A DNA stretch of 32,092 nt. It comes from Methanothrix sp. Its GTDB lineage: Archaea > Halobacteriota > Methanosarcinia > Methanotrichales > Methanotrichaceae. The position numbers were made by a program, and so were the translations under genes. Of the stretch, positions 15,823 to 25,547 are shown one piece after another. Location of the stretch: contig JAPKYA010000029.1 in the NCBI GenBank assembly GCA_026394565.1, positions 1-32,092 on the forward strand, written 5' to 3'. Below the pieces are notes generated by a model. That model did not search any database, was not told the origin of the DNA, and was given only the letters and a program-made list of their open reading frames with translations. Position 1 is the first letter of the stretch; the number at the start of each line of letters is the position of its first letter.

Positions 15823-16364
15823 CTCTTGCATAGAGCAATGAAATTGTCTAAAAGCTCCTGACCGTGCTCGGTGTGTACTACCTCGGGATGCCACTGCACG
15901 CCGAAGAGCGGCCTTGTCAGGTGCTTCATGGCCTCTATCTCGCAGACGTTCGACCTGGCCAGGATCTCGAAATCCTCGGGAAGCTCCGACACCTGGTCCA
16001 TGTGCGAGGCCCAGGTCTTGAACTTTTGCGGCAGGCCCAACAGAATGCCGTCTTCCTTGAGAACCTCTACTTCCACCTCAGCGTAGCCGCCCATGCTGCC
16101 GGGAACCACTTTCCCGCCAAAGGTGGTGCCCATCAGTTGCATGCCCAGGCAAATTCCCAGGATAGGGATATCCAGATCCCGCAGATAATCCGCGCAGCGC
16201 CCGGCGCGCTCAAGAGTTGGCCCTCCCCCCAGGATCAGGCCATTGGCGTCGATCTTCTCCGGCGGCGTCTGGTTGGAGATGAGGTCTGTATCCACCTTCT
16301 CCCTGATGGCGCGCCTGATGAGATGATTGAACTGTCCATAGTTGTTGACTACAAGTATTCGCAT
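15819..16364 (-). CDS. guaAA: GMP synthase glutamine amidotransferase subunit A
   Basis: This 181-residue protein is the class I glutaminase subunit of the archaeal split GMP synthase. It releases ammonia from glutamine for the partner GuaAB (not in this window), which converts XMP to GMP. The catalytic triad is visible: Cys72 in GICLGMQ, His159 and Glu161 in WHPEVVHTEHG. The N terminus MRILVVNNYGQFNHLIRR is typical of the archaeal subunit. Length is normal for the stand-alone form. A GAGG lies just upstream of the ATG. It shares a 78-base divergent intergenic region with the fae-like gene. Confidence 0.93.
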   Translation of the reverse strand: MRILVVNNYGQFNHLIRRAIREKVDTDLISNQTPPEKIDANGLILGGGPTLERAGRCADYLRDLDIPILGICLGMQLMGTTFGGKVVPGSMGGYAEVEVEVLKEDGILLGLPQKFKTWASHMDQVSELPEDFEILARSNVCEIEAMKHLTRPLFGVQWHPEVVHTEHGQELLDNFIALCKR

Positions 16365-16389
16365 TGCCTCATCTTGCAGCGGATTATGA

Positions 16390-16400
16390 TGATATATTTT
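16390..16400 (+). promoter_or_regulatory. TATA-like box upstream of the Fae gene
   Basis: The AT-rich string tgatatatttt lies 43-53 bases before the ATG at 16443 in the divergent guaAA/fae region. That would place the transcript start near 16420 and give a short leader with AAGG before the start codon. Confidence 0.4.
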
Positions 16401-16442
16401 TTGGCGATAGGGTTATATGAAAAATGATCTAAGGTTATATGT

Positions 16443-16892
16443 ATGATGCAACCTTTTGATAGCGTACTGATTGGAGAGGCATTGGTGGGAGAGGGGCCGG
16501 AGATCGCCCATATCGATCTCGTAATTGGGCCTAAAGGCAGCTACGTCGAGCAGGCATTTGTCAGTGCCCTGGCCTCGCCTGCCAAGGGGCATACTCTCTT
16601 GCTGGCGGTACTGGAGCCCAACCTGCCAGCCAAGCCCTCCACCCTCATGGTAAACAAGGTTACCATCAAAGGAGCCGGGCAGGCCATACCTATATTCGGC
16701 CCCGCCCAAGCGGCTGTGGCCAAGGCAGTAATGGACTGCGTAGCAGAAGGGACCCTGCCCCAGGAGCTGGCCGAGGAGCTGATGATAAACTATCAGGCTA
16801 CAAAACTGGCCATAGAGCGTGCCGCAGCTAAAAATCCCAAGGTATCGGAGATACTGGCCAAAAAGGATTCCGCGAAGCATCCCTTTGCCTAG
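16443..16892 (+). CDS. Formaldehyde-activating enzyme family protein (Fae-like)
   Basis: The 149-residue product matches the Fae family over its length: IGEALVGEGPEIAHIDLVIGPKGS at the start, with the catalytic-type His23. This is followed by AFVSALASPAKGHTPL-like sequence and KPSTLMVNKVTIKGAGQA. Fae condenses formaldehyde with tetrahydromethanopterin to methylene-H4MPT, and many methanogens carry one or more homologues. There is no fused hexulose-phosphate-synthase domain. Two adjacent ATG codons (16443, 16446) could start it. A role in detoxifying formaldehyde, or in pterin or pentose metabolism, is likely but not shown by context. Confidence 0.9.
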   Translation: MMQPFDSVLIGEALVGEGPEIAHIDLVIGPKGSYVEQAFVSALASPAKGHTLLLAVLEPNLPAKPSTLMVNKVTIKGAGQAIPIFGPAQAAVAKAVMDCVAEGTLPQELAEELMINYQATKLAIERAAAKNPKVSEILAKKDSAKHPFA

Positions 16893-17080
16893 AGGGATTA
16901 TTGCAGAGAAATAAATATGCTTATGGCAGTCCATATCCAATATCGAATTCACAGAGGATTCACATGAGGTTGCCAATGGCGATGATGTGCTAACAAGCCT
17001 TCAATGTGAAAAAAAGATTCATAAATGCCTGGCCTAGCTTTTGGTCATGAAATTTTCAAGCGCGAGTGGGATAGTGAAAA

Positions 17081-20000
17081 ATGGAGAGTGAGGATATGCA
17101 AAAACCGGATAGCAAGAGCAAAAATAAGAATAGATTCAAGCGAAAGTACAGAGACATATTTCTCGTCTTTGCAGTTTTAATGATAACAGGTGTGCTCCTG
17201 GCCATATCAGCCTCAGCACAATTCGATCAGCAGCCGCCGGGAGCTTCCGGCCAGGGGGATTTCGCCACAACGGATAACATGGGCGGAGTAGGCACCAACC
17301 AGCAGCCCATGCTCACCGACCTTGAGAGCGACAAGCCCAGTCCCCAGGAAGCAGGCAGTTCCATAAAATGGACGGCCAAAGCAGAGGACACGGAAAATGA
17401 CCCCATGTCCTTCATGTTCCGGCTAAAAGGACCATCCATGGGAGACATATGGGAGCCGGTAAGATCATGGTCCGAGGGAAAATCCTGGAAATGGGATACC
17501 TCTGCCGGAGATGCCGGAAATTACCAGATAAGCGTCTTAGTTAGGGATGAAATGCATGCTGGACCCGATTTTGCTCCGAATGAGAAAATAGTTGACTTTA
17601 AGTTGACGGCCCCACCGGCACCTGCAGAAGCCCGGGCGCAGCCAACCGCTGAGTTACCCATTGTGACGGCCCAGGAGCAAACCTATGTGCCGCCCGTAGA
17701 GGAGCAGCCCACCCAAACGCAGCCGATGGCGCAGCCACAGGAAACAAAGCCTGCCAATCTGGCACCTGTCATGACCGGCCTGACCTCTGCACCCGCCAGC
17801 CCCCAGGAAGCCGGTACAGCTGTAACCTGGGTCGCGGAAGCCAGTGACCAGGAAAGCGACGGCTTGCAGTACCTGTTCCTCCTGGACGATCAGCCGGCGA
17901 CCGAATGGCAAAATCTGAATCAATGGACCTGGGCTGCCTCCGTCAATGAAATCGGAGCTCACAGCATAGAGGCGAGAGTTAGGGACGGAGCACATAATCC
18001 GGAGGGCGACTCGTCCAAAACTGCAAGCTTCACCATAAACAAGCCCAATGAAAAGCCGGTAATTTCCGAATTGGCAGCAGATAAGGCCAGCCCCCAGGAG
18101 ACGGGCTGCATTGTAACCTGGACGGCCTTGGCCAGTGATGCCGAGAATAATCCAATTTTATATAGGTTCTTCTTAAACGGGCTTCCCACAACCGATTGGC
18201 AGCCCAATAAACAATGGGTCTGGACTGCAGCCGAGGGCGAAGCCCAGGTTGAGGTCCAGGTTAGAGACGGCAAACATGCCGAGCAAGACGGATTTGATGA
18301 CAAAAAGAGCGCGACATTTGTTATAAATGCACCTAATCAGAAGCCCACGATCATCAATTTCAGCCCAGACAAGCTCAGCCCCCAGGAGACAGGTTCGACT
18401 ATCACCTGGACTGTAGAATTCATGGATGCCGAGGGCGATCCTCTGCAATTCCTGTTCTCCTTGGACGGACAGGTAATGCAGGACTGGTCGGAAAGCCCAG
18501 TCTGGATCTGGACCGCGACCAAAGAGCAGGTTGGACAGCATGCAGTCGAGGCCAAGGTCAGGGATGGAAAGCACAATGCTGAAGGAGACAGCTCGAAGAG
18601 CGCCAATTTCGAGATAGTTCTGCCGCCCAACGATGCGCCGGCCATGAGCAGTCTCGCCGCAGACAAAGAGAGCCCGCAGGTGACGGGAACCGCTGTAACC
18701 TGGACGGCAGCAGCGTCTGATGTCCAGAACGACCCTCTGCAATACCAGTTCTTCTTGGACGGACAGGTAATGCAGGACTGGTCGGAGAGCCCAGTCTGGA
18801 TCTGGACCGCGACCAAAGAGCAGGTTGGACAGCATGCCATCGAGGCCAAGGTCAAGGATGGAAAGCACAGTGCCGAAGGAGACAGCTCGAAGAGCGCCAA
18901 TTTCGAGATAGTTCTGCCGCCCAACGATGCACCGGTCATAAGCAGCTTGACCGCGGACAGAGAGAGCCCGCAGACTCTGGGAACAACAGTCACCTGGACG
19001 GCAAAGGCAGAAGATGCTCAATCCGATCCGATCTCATATCGCTTCCTGGTCAACGGCACGCCTGCCACAGAATGGCAATCTGAGAACCAGTGGACCTGGA
19101 CAGCCATGCTGCCCGGCAGCAGCCAGATCTTGGTGCAGGTTAAAGACGGCCTGCATGAGGGACCGCAGGGCGAGGGCGGCAACATGAGCCGCGAGTTTTC
19201 CATAATTGCTCCTGCGCCCGCACCGGTGCAAGAGCCCGCGAAAATCGAGGTCGTCCCGGCTGAAGTCGTACCGATCAAGCTCAACGAATCACCAGCTCTT
19301 GCCGCCTTAACCGCGGATAAAGAGAGTCCGCAAATCTTGGGAACGGCAGTAACCTTCACGGCGCAGGCCGGCGATCCGGAATCCGATCCAATCTCATATC
19401 GATTCCTGGTCAACGGCACGCCCGCCACAGACTGGCAATCAGAGAACCTGTGGATCTGGACGGCCCCAGAGCCCGGCAGCAGCCAGATCTTGGTGCAGGT
19501 TAAAGACGGCCTGCACGATGGACCGCAGGGCGAGGGCGGCAACATGAGCCGCGAGTTTTCCATAATTGCTCCTGCGCCCGAAATAAAGCCAGTGCAAGAG
19601 CCTATCCCGGAGACTGTGGCACCACCTGTGGTAGAGAACATAACCACACCAGTAGCACCGGAGAATGTGACGCCGCAGCAGCCCGTCAATGAGACAGAAG
19701 CTGTGATAATTGCCCCGGAAACAGTGGTACCTCCTGCGGCAGAGAACCTGACCACACCCATAGCACCGGAAAATGTGACGCCGCAGCAGCCTGCCAATGA
19801 GACGAAGCCTGCAGAGCCTGCGATTCCCCCGGCAGAAAACCGGACACCCGTCTTGAATTCTCTGACGGCGGATGTCACCAGCCCCCAGATTCCCGGTACC
19901 GCCGTAACCTGGACTGCCGACGCCACAGATGCCGACTCTGATCCGTTGCTCTTCCGCTTTTTCCTGAGTGGAACGGCAACCAGCGGAGCCTGGCAACCTG

Positions 20001-23000
20001 TGACCGGGTGGAGCGATGCCAAGACCTGGACGGAGAAGACATCCGCTACGGATGTTGGCGAAAACCAAATCAAAGTTCAGGTAAGAGACGGCAAGCACGC
20101 GGCTGAAGATGGCTTTGATAGCGAGGTTGTAGCCTTCTTCACCATCAGCGAGCCGGCCATGAACATCTCCGGCGCTGCTTATGATGATAAGAACGGCAAC
20201 GGCCTCTTAGATAGCGGCGAGGCCCTTTCCGGCTGGTCGATCCAGCTTGTCAAACCTGATAACAGCCAGGTCAGCACCATCACCAAAGACGATGGGTCTT
20301 ATCGCTTCGAGAAGTTGAAGCCCGGAAGCTACACCATCAGCGAGGCATTGCCATTGCCGTCCGGCTGGATCAAGACGATTCCCCAAGAGGATGCTTACTC
20401 AGTGGAATTGAAAGACGTTGATGCTACGGACAAGAACTTTGCCAATAAGCTGTCATCCTACAGCATATCGGGCATGAAGTATAACGACCTCAACGGCAAT
20501 GGAGCCAACGACGGCGAGCCGGGAATGGAAGGTTGGACGATCCAGCTCTCCAAAGAGGGCAGCACTGTCAATAGCACCACGACCGGGAAAGATGGCTCCT
20601 ATAAATTCGTGGACCTGATGCCGGGCAGCTACTCGGTGAAGGAGATCGAGCTGTCCGGCTGGGCCAGAACCGCACCTCAAGAGGGATCCTATTCTGTTAT
20701 GCTGGTGGATGCCGATGCGACAGGCAAAGACTTCGGCAACCACGGATCCTGGTCCATCTCCGGAGCCAACTTCAACGACCTGAATGGAAACGGAGCAAAG
20801 GATGGAGATGAGACTGCTCTTGCCGGCTGGAACATTCAGCTCGCCCAAAACGGCAATATCATCAATGCCACTACCACCGGCCAGGACGGATCCTACGCCT
20901 TCAAGAACCTCGCACCAGGAAAATACACGGTAAGCGAAGTCGCCCAGGAAGGCTGGACTCAGACTCTGCCCCAGGGATCTTATTCCGTCGATCTCCTGGA
21001 TGCGGACATCTCCGGAAAGGATTTCGGCAACAAGGGCAACCTGTCCATCACCGGCAAAAAGTTCTATGACGCCAACGGCAATGGAGTGCAAGACGAGGAC
21101 GAGCCCGGACTTCCCGGACAGGAGGTCAAGCTGGTAGAGAACGGCAAAGAGATTGCCACAGTGACCACGGGCCAGGACGGAACCTATACCTTCAGCAACC
21201 TGGTGCCTGGAACTTATGAGGTGGACGACCCCATACAGGTCATAGTGACCACGCAGGTCCATTTAGTGGTGAACGTTCCGGCAGTCAGCCCCAATATTAT
21301 CTCCGGAATGAAGTTCAACGATCTGAACGGCAATGGAGCAAAGGACACTGGAGAACCTGGTGTCCCCAATTGGGGAATCGATCTGGTGTATGTGGTGCCG
21401 GGACCGGCTCCTGATATCCTGCTGGCACAGGTCAATACAGATGCCAACGGAGCCTACAAGTTCATCAACATCCCGCCCGGCAGCTACGAGATCAAGGAGC
21501 TGGCCAGACAGGGCTGGACTGCGACCACACCAGCGGTTCGAGCAGTTCACATCCCGGGCAGCTCCAGCAACCAAAACTTCGGCAACAAGCTGGCCACACA
21601 GCCGTCTTTAGGCTCGATCTTTGGAATGAAGTTCAATGACCTCAATGGAAATGGTGCCAAGGACGGCGGCGAGGCGGGGCTCCCCGGCTGGACCATCCAG
21701 CTCAAAAATGCCACCAGCCTGGCCGTGATCAGTACCACAGACACCGGTCCGGACGGCTCCTATGCCTTCCTGAACATCACTCCCGGAAACTATGTTGTGA
21801 GCGAGGCCGCATTGGCCGGCTGGACTCAGACCAAGCCGCCTGCCGGTCCGGGTGGACAGGTTTACTCCTTTGCTCTGGCAGCAGGAGAGAACAAGCAGGG
21901 AATCGACTTTGGCAATCGCAACAATAACCTGCCGCCTATCAACCCCACGCTGGTCTCGAACCTGGCCAGCCCGCGGATGGTGGGCACCCCTGTAATCTGG
22001 ACGGCTGGAGCCACCGATCCGGAAGGAGATGTTCTGCAGTTCAGATTCTTCGTGCGCGGACCGGCGCCGTCCTCGGCGGTAAGGGCTGACACCGGATACT
22101 CCACGAACAACGTCTGGACCTGGAGCACAGTCGGGTATGCGCCTGGAACCTATCAGATCGAGGTCTGGATAAGAGACGGCAATCATGCCGGATCGGCAGG
22201 CTTCGACATCAAGAAGGCGGCCTCCTTCGCAATTACCAGCGCCAACCTGCCGCCGATAGTGAACGTGCTGTTCTCAGATCGGCCGGCTCCTCAGTTCGTG
22301 GGAAGCTGGATCAAATGGACAGCTCTGGCCACTGATCCTGAGGGCGATCCCCTGCAGTACAAGTTCTATCTGCGCGGGCCATCTACCAACGGATTTTGGA
22401 TGGACCAGACCGGCTGGGGCAATAACAACCGCTGGATCTGGAGAACCAATCCCATGGATGTCGGCTACAGCCAGGTGCTGGTGGCTGTTAGGGACGGCCA
22501 TCATGCCGGACCGGCTGGCTCAGACGACTATGAAATAGCTCCCTTCGCCATCATCAACCAGAACCTGCCGCCGGTTATCACCAGCCTGGCCAGCAATGTA
22601 AATAGCCCGCAGCCCATAGGAGCCACTGTAATGTGGAGAGCGTCTTCCATGGATCCGGAAGGAAACCCTGTGTTCTACAGGTACTGGCTGAAGGGACCGA
22701 CTACCGGAGGATTGTGGAGGCTGGCGAGGGATTGGTCCACCGACCCGACCTGGGTATGGCCCACCTCACCTGCTGACGCAGGAACCAGCGAGATTCAGGT
22801 GCAGGTGCGGGACGGACTGCACTCCAGCCCGGCCGGATGGGATGACGATGCAGGGGCCCTGTTCACAGTGCTGCGGCCAAACCAGCCGCCCACTCTCATC
22901 TCCCTGAAGCCGGACAGGCCCAGTGCCCAAATCGCAGGCACGCCTATAAAGTGGATGGCAACAGCCTCTGATCCGGATAGAGAGCCGGTGTTCTACAAAT

Positions 23001-23869
23001 TCTGGCTGAAGGGCCCGTCGACCGCTGGCGCCTGGAAGATCGTGCAGGATTGGTCGACAAAGAGCCAGTGGACCTGGACCAATTCCGGCAGCGACGGAGG
23101 GGCTTATACCGTCTTTGTCTATGTCCGGGATGGAAAGCATAATCCAGCCACCGGTTATGATAGCGCACTGGGAGCAGCGTATCAGCTCACACCCAATCAG
23201 CCGCCCAGGCTGACGGCTCTGGTGCCGGACAAGAGAAGCCCGCAAAGTGCCGGGACGACAGTGAAATGGACGGCAACGGCCACTGATGCCAACAGAGAGC
23301 CTATGCTCTACCGGTTCTGGCTGAAGGGCCCGTCTACCGCAAACGCCTGGAAGGTAGTGGCGGATTGGTCGACAAACAACCAGTGGATCTGGACCAATTC
23401 CGGCAGCGACGGAGGGGATTACACCGTCTTTGTCTACGTGCGGGATGGAAAGCATAATCCGGCTACCGGCTACGATAGCGCACTGGGAGCGCTATATCAG
23501 CTCACCGCCAATGAGCCGCCAAAGCTGACGACTCTGGCGCCGGACAGGCCAAGCCCGCAAAGTGCCGGTACATCAATAAAATGGACGGCAACGGCCACTG
23601 ATGCCAATAGAGATCCAATGCTCTATCAGTTCTGGCTGAGGGGCCCGTCGACCGCAGGCGCCTGGAAGGTAATGCAGGATTGGTCGACAATGAATCAGTG
23701 GACCTGGACCAATGCACCAACCGATGCCGGCAGCTACAGGGTTTATGTCTACGCCCGAGACGGCAAGCACGCCCCGGCAACTGCCTATGACAGCGCTGTA
23801 GGCCAGGACTACGTGCTCAAAAATCTGGTGGTGAGCACGAGGGTGGCAGTCATAGGAAGACCCAGGTGA
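17081..23869 (+). CDS. Giant secreted repeat protein with Ig-like modules and SdrD-B-like domains
   Basis: The 2262-residue protein starts with a basic stretch and one hydrophobic segment (about residues 28-45, ending ASAQ), a signal peptide or N-terminal anchor. It then has eight modules of about 85-100 residues with the pattern SPQ..G..V.WTA.A.D.....Y.F....W.W.........V.VRDGKH (about 77-1023). Proline-rich linkers with repeated APENVTPQQP lie among them. Six SdrD-B-like domains follow (about 1026-1615), each with a calcium-loop-like NDLNGNGAKDGxE and a GSYxFxNLxPGxYxVxE core. Six more Ig-like modules run to residue 2247. No C-terminal membrane helix or sorting signal is seen. It is likely a cell-surface or sheath protein for adhesion. 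Neighbouring modules 4/5 and 6/7 are nearly identical at DNA level. The ATG at 17096, nine bases after GGAG, is an alternative start. Confidence 0.88.
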   Translation: MESEDMQKPDSKSKNKNRFKRKYRDIFLVFAVLMITGVLLAISASAQFDQQPPGASGQGDFATTDNMGGVGTNQQPMLTDLESDKPSPQEAGSSIKWTAKAEDTENDPMSFMFRLKGPSMGDIWEPVRSWSEGKSWKWDTSAGDAGNYQISVLVRDEMHAGPDFAPNEKIVDFKLTAPPAPAEARAQPTAELPIVTAQEQTYVPPVEEQPTQTQPMAQPQETKPANLAPVMTGLTSAPASPQEAGTAVTWVAEASDQESDGLQYLFLLDDQPATEWQNLNQWTWAASVNEIGAHSIEARVRDGAHNPEGDSSKTASFTINKPNEKPVISELAADKASPQETGCIVTWTALASDAENNPILYRFFLNGLPTTDWQPNKQWVWTAAEGEAQVEVQVRDGKHAEQDGFDDKKSATFVINAPNQKPTIINFSPDKLSPQETGSTITWTVEFMDAEGDPLQFLFSLDGQVMQDWSESPVWIWTATKEQVGQHAVEAKVRDGKHNAEGDSSKSANFEIVLPPNDAPAMSSLAADKESPQVTGTAVTWTAAASDVQNDPLQYQFFLDGQVMQDWSESPVWIWTATKEQVGQHAIEAKVKDGKHSAEGDSSKSANFEIVLPPNDAPVISSLTADRESPQTLGTTVTWTAKAEDAQSDPISYRFLVNGTPATEWQSENQWTWTAMLPGSSQILVQVKDGLHEGPQGEGGNMSREFSIIAPAPAPVQEPAKIEVVPAEVVPIKLNESPALAALTADKESPQILGTAVTFTAQAGDPESDPISYRFLVNGTPATDWQSENLWIWTAPEPGSSQILVQVKDGLHDGPQGEGGNMSREFSIIAPAPEIKPVQEPIPETVAPPVVENITTPVAPENVTPQQPVNETEAVIIAPETVVPPAAENLTTPIAPENVTPQQPANETKPAEPAIPPAENRTPVLNSLTADVTSPQIPGTAVTWTADATDADSDPLLFRFFLSGTATSGAWQPVTGWSDAKTWTEKTSATDVGENQIKVQVRDGKHAAEDGFDSEVVAFFTISEPAMNISGAAYDDKNGNGLLDSGEALSGWSIQLVKPDNSQVSTITKDDGSYRFEKLKPGSYTISEALPLPSGWIKTIPQEDAYSVELKDVDATDKNFANKLSSYSISGMKYNDLNGNGANDGEPGMEGWTIQLSKEGSTVNSTTTGKDGSYKFVDLMPGSYSVKEIELSGWARTAPQEGSYSVMLVDADATGKDFGNHGSWSISGANFNDLNGNGAKDGDETALAGWNIQLAQNGNIINATTTGQDGSYAFKNLAPGKYTVSEVAQEGWTQTLPQGSYSVDLLDADISGKDFGNKGNLSITGKKFYDANGNGVQDEDEPGLPGQEVKLVENGKEIATVTTGQDGTYTFSNLVPGTYEVDDPIQVIVTTQVHLVVNVPAVSPNIISGMKFNDLNGNGAKDTGEPGVPNWGIDLVYVVPGPAPDILLAQVNTDANGAYKFINIPPGSYEIKELARQGWTATTPAVRAVHIPGSSSNQNFGNKLATQPSLGSIFGMKFNDLNGNGAKDGGEAGLPGWTIQLKNATSLAVISTTDTGPDGSYAFLNITPGNYVVSEAALAGWTQTKPPAGPGGQVYSFALAAGENKQGIDFGNRNNNLPPINPTLVSNLASPRMVGTPVIWTAGATDPEGDVLQFRFFVRGPAPSSAVRADTGYSTNNVWTWSTVGYAPGTYQIEVWIRDGNHAGSAGFDIKKAASFAITSANLPPIVNVLFSDRPAPQFVGSWIKWTALATDPEGDPLQYKFYLRGPSTNGFWMDQTGWGNNNRWIWRTNPMDVGYSQVLVAVRDGHHAGPAGSDDYEIAPFAIINQNLPPVITSLASNVNSPQPIGATVMWRASSMDPEGNPVFYRYWLKGPTTGGLWRLARDWSTDPTWVWPTSPADAGTSEIQVQVRDGLHSSPAGWDDDAGALFTVLRPNQPPTLISLKPDRPSAQIAGTPIKWMATASDPDREPVFYKFWLKGPSTAGAWKIVQDWSTKSQWTWTNSGSDGGAYTVFVYVRDGKHNPATGYDSALGAAYQLTPNQPPRLTALVPDKRSPQSAGTTVKWTATATDANREPMLYRFWLKGPSTANAWKVVADWSTNNQWIWTNSGSDGGDYTVFVYVRDGKHNPATGYDSALGALYQLTANEPPKLTTLAPDRPSPQSAGTSIKWTATATDANRDPMLYQFWLRGPSTAGAWKVMQDWSTMNQWTWTNAPTDAGSYRVYVYARDGKHAPATAYDSAVGQDYVLKNLVVSTRVAVIGRPR
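18461..18933 (+). repeat. Near-identical tandem module copies inside the surface-protein gene
   Basis: Positions 18461-18639 recur at 18755-18933 (294-base, 98-codon period) with only scattered differences. A second pair is about 19021-19215 and 19381-19575. The remaining modules are much more diverged. The pattern indicates recent unequal recombination or gene conversion within the array. Confidence 0.8.
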
Positions 23870-23877
23870 GATATGCT

Positions 23878-23918
23878 TGAGATGGAGCAAAAGGTCCTGC
23901 CCATCTCATCTCATTTTC
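23878..23918 (+). terminator. Possible stem-loop terminator after the surface-protein gene
   Basis: A perfect 8-base inverted repeat (tgagatgg at 23878-23885 and ccatctca at 23901-23908) encloses a 15-base loop. It is followed shortly by cattttcc. It lies nine bases after the stop of the giant protein gene and before the small secreted-protein gene. Confidence 0.4.
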
Positions 23919-23957
23919 CAATAGGTTTAAATCCAACGGAATTCAGGGGGAGAAACT

Positions 23958-24356
23958 ATGATGAAATATGCGATTGCTGTAGCTGTGCTCTTAATGCTGG
24001 CCGGCACCGGCCTGGCAACGATGTGGCTTTACGATGACCCCATGTTCTTCCAGATGAACTACCCTGCAAAGGCAGCCTCCTTCAAAGCTGCGGACATATC
24101 AATTCTGGAAATCTTAGATGCTCCCTATTTCCCACTCCTGGGCCAGAGCTTCTACTCCAGCGCCATCCCGGTCAAGCTCAGCAACAGCACCAATACAGTC
24201 CAGATCGGCAGCAAAGCTCCTGGATCTATGTCTCCCACCCCGGTAACCTTTGGCGGACATCTGGAAAATAACCTGAAGTATGCGCAGAGCAAGTCCTCAC
24301 TGAGGATAGGTTCGCAAGGTTCCTGGAGCGCTTTGAACGTTCCGGGTGCGCTTTAA
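23958..24356 (+). CDS. Small secreted protein of unknown function
   Basis: The 132-residue product begins with a clear signal-peptide-like sequence (MMKYAIAVAVLLMLAGTGLA). The mature part contains NYPAKAASFKAADISILE and is rich in Ser, Pro and Gly, without Cys. A strong GGGGGAG ribosome-binding site precedes the ATG. I do not recognise a family. It follows the giant surface protein by 88 bases in the same direction and may be exported with it or attach to it, which is inference. Confidence 0.72.
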   Translation: MMKYAIAVAVLLMLAGTGLATMWLYDDPMFFQMNYPAKAASFKAADISILEILDAPYFPLLGQSFYSSAIPVKLSNSTNTVQIGSKAPGSMSPTPVTFGGHLENNLKYAQSKSSLRIGSQGSWSALNVPGAL

Positions 24357-24362
24357 AATTTT

Positions 24363-25541
24363 TTATTTCATTTCATTCGACTCTCGGACGATTAGAGTGC
24401 CCAGGGTTATGGCTATGGCCAATATTGTGAAGGCATAGACCGCACCGTCAACTCCATGCTGATCTGCCGTCATTCCAGCAATAAGCGGCCCCAGCACCAC
24501 ACCGCTCATGCGCGCGGTATTGAATATGCCGTAAACCTCTCCGCGCCGGGCGTTGCTGGTGGTATCAGCGATTAGCGCTGCGGCTGCCGGGCTTGCCATG
24601 CCCAGCCCCATTCCGAGGCCGGCGAAAAGGAATGCGACAGAGATCATGGCATCCGCCAGGGGAAGAGCAGCAAAACTGACGGCTCCTGCCAGGCAACCGG
24701 CGAAGATGAGTTTTTTTCTTGTTCCCCGGTCGGCCTGGCGACCGAAGTAGATATTGAAAAGGGCTGTGCTGCCTCCGTAAACCAGATAGATTATCCCTAC
24801 ATCCGCGGCATTAAAGCCCAGACCGGCAGCGAAGCCTGGCAGCATGGTGAAGTTGAAGCCGCCCACCACGCCCGCCCAGAGGACAACGCAGGAGCAGGCC
24901 AGAAATGTGAGCCGATAGCCGGGAGCGATGAGCCCTTCCTTTCCCCTGGCAGGAAGCAGGCCCATCTTTACCCTTATCTCCTCCGGCTCTTTTACCCTGA
25001 AATAGACAACAAAAAACGATGCTCCGCCCAGAAGAGCCCACAAATAAAAAGGTGCATTCAGCCCCATAAAGTCGTAGAGCACTCCGCCAATGAGGGGGCC
25101 TAAGGCCAAGGCTGAGAAGAATGCGGCATTGTACCTGCCCATGGCCGCCCCTCTGTTTTTCGCTTCTGCCCGATCGACAATCAGTGCCATGGCAATGGGC
25201 CAGACAGCTGATGCCCCCAGTCCCCCCAATGCTCTGATGAACAGGAGTGAATTTGCGCTCTTCGCATAGATGTATAGGAGCGGCAAAAAGGAGAAGGTGG
25301 CCAGGCCCAAAAGCAAGATCTTCTTTCGCCCCATCTGATCGGATAGTCGTCCAATGGGTATCTGAGTGAGAAGCTGCACCGCCCCATAGATGGAGACAAT
25401 AAATCCGAGCATGGTGTAAGATGCGCCCAGATCCATGACATAGCGAGGAAAAAAAGGCGCCACCAGAGAGAATCCCAGGACGGCGACGAAGACTGCCAGG
25501 TAAAGGGGCGCAAGCGAGCCGGAATCTTTGAGTGAGGGCAT
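24363..25541 (-). CDS. Major facilitator superfamily transporter
   Basis: The 392-residue protein has about twelve hydrophobic segments and the MFS motif A between helices 2 and 3 (GRLSDQMGRKKILLLG). A degenerate second copy follows helix 8 (GRQADRGTRKKLIFAG). The loop between helices 6 and 7 carries FRVKEPEEIRVKMG. It most resembles drug/proton antiporters of the multidrug type. The substrate cannot be read from sequence. It follows a small Lrp-type effector-domain gene after six bases on the same strand, which suggests co-transcription and perhaps ligand-linked control. Confidence 0.9.
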   Translation of the reverse strand: MPSLKDSGSLAPLYLAVFVAVLGFSLVAPFFPRYVMDLGASYTMLGFIVSIYGAVQLLTQIPIGRLSDQMGRKKILLLGLATFSFLPLLYIYAKSANSLLFIRALGGLGASAVWPIAMALIVDRAEAKNRGAAMGRYNAAFFSALALGPLIGGVLYDFMGLNAPFYLWALLGGASFFVVYFRVKEPEEIRVKMGLLPARGKEGLIAPGYRLTFLACSCVVLWAGVVGGFNFTMLPGFAAGLGFNAADVGIIYLVYGGSTALFNIYFGRQADRGTRKKLIFAGCLAGAVSFAALPLADAMISVAFLFAGLGMGLGMASPAAAALIADTTSNARRGEVYGIFNTARMSGVVLGPLIAGMTADQHGVDGAVYAFTILAIAITLGTLIVRESNEMK

Positions 25542-25547
25542 TGATCT

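Noticed and set aside
18173..21262. Long minus-strand frames across the surface-protein gene
   Set aside because: Repetitive antisense shadows created by the modular GC-rich repeats; no independent features.
17081..23869. CRISPR-like interpretation of regular repeats
   Set aside because: Repeats are coding modules of ~85-100 residues in frame with gradual divergence, not short identical repeats with unique spacers. No CRISPR array was seen anywhere in the window.
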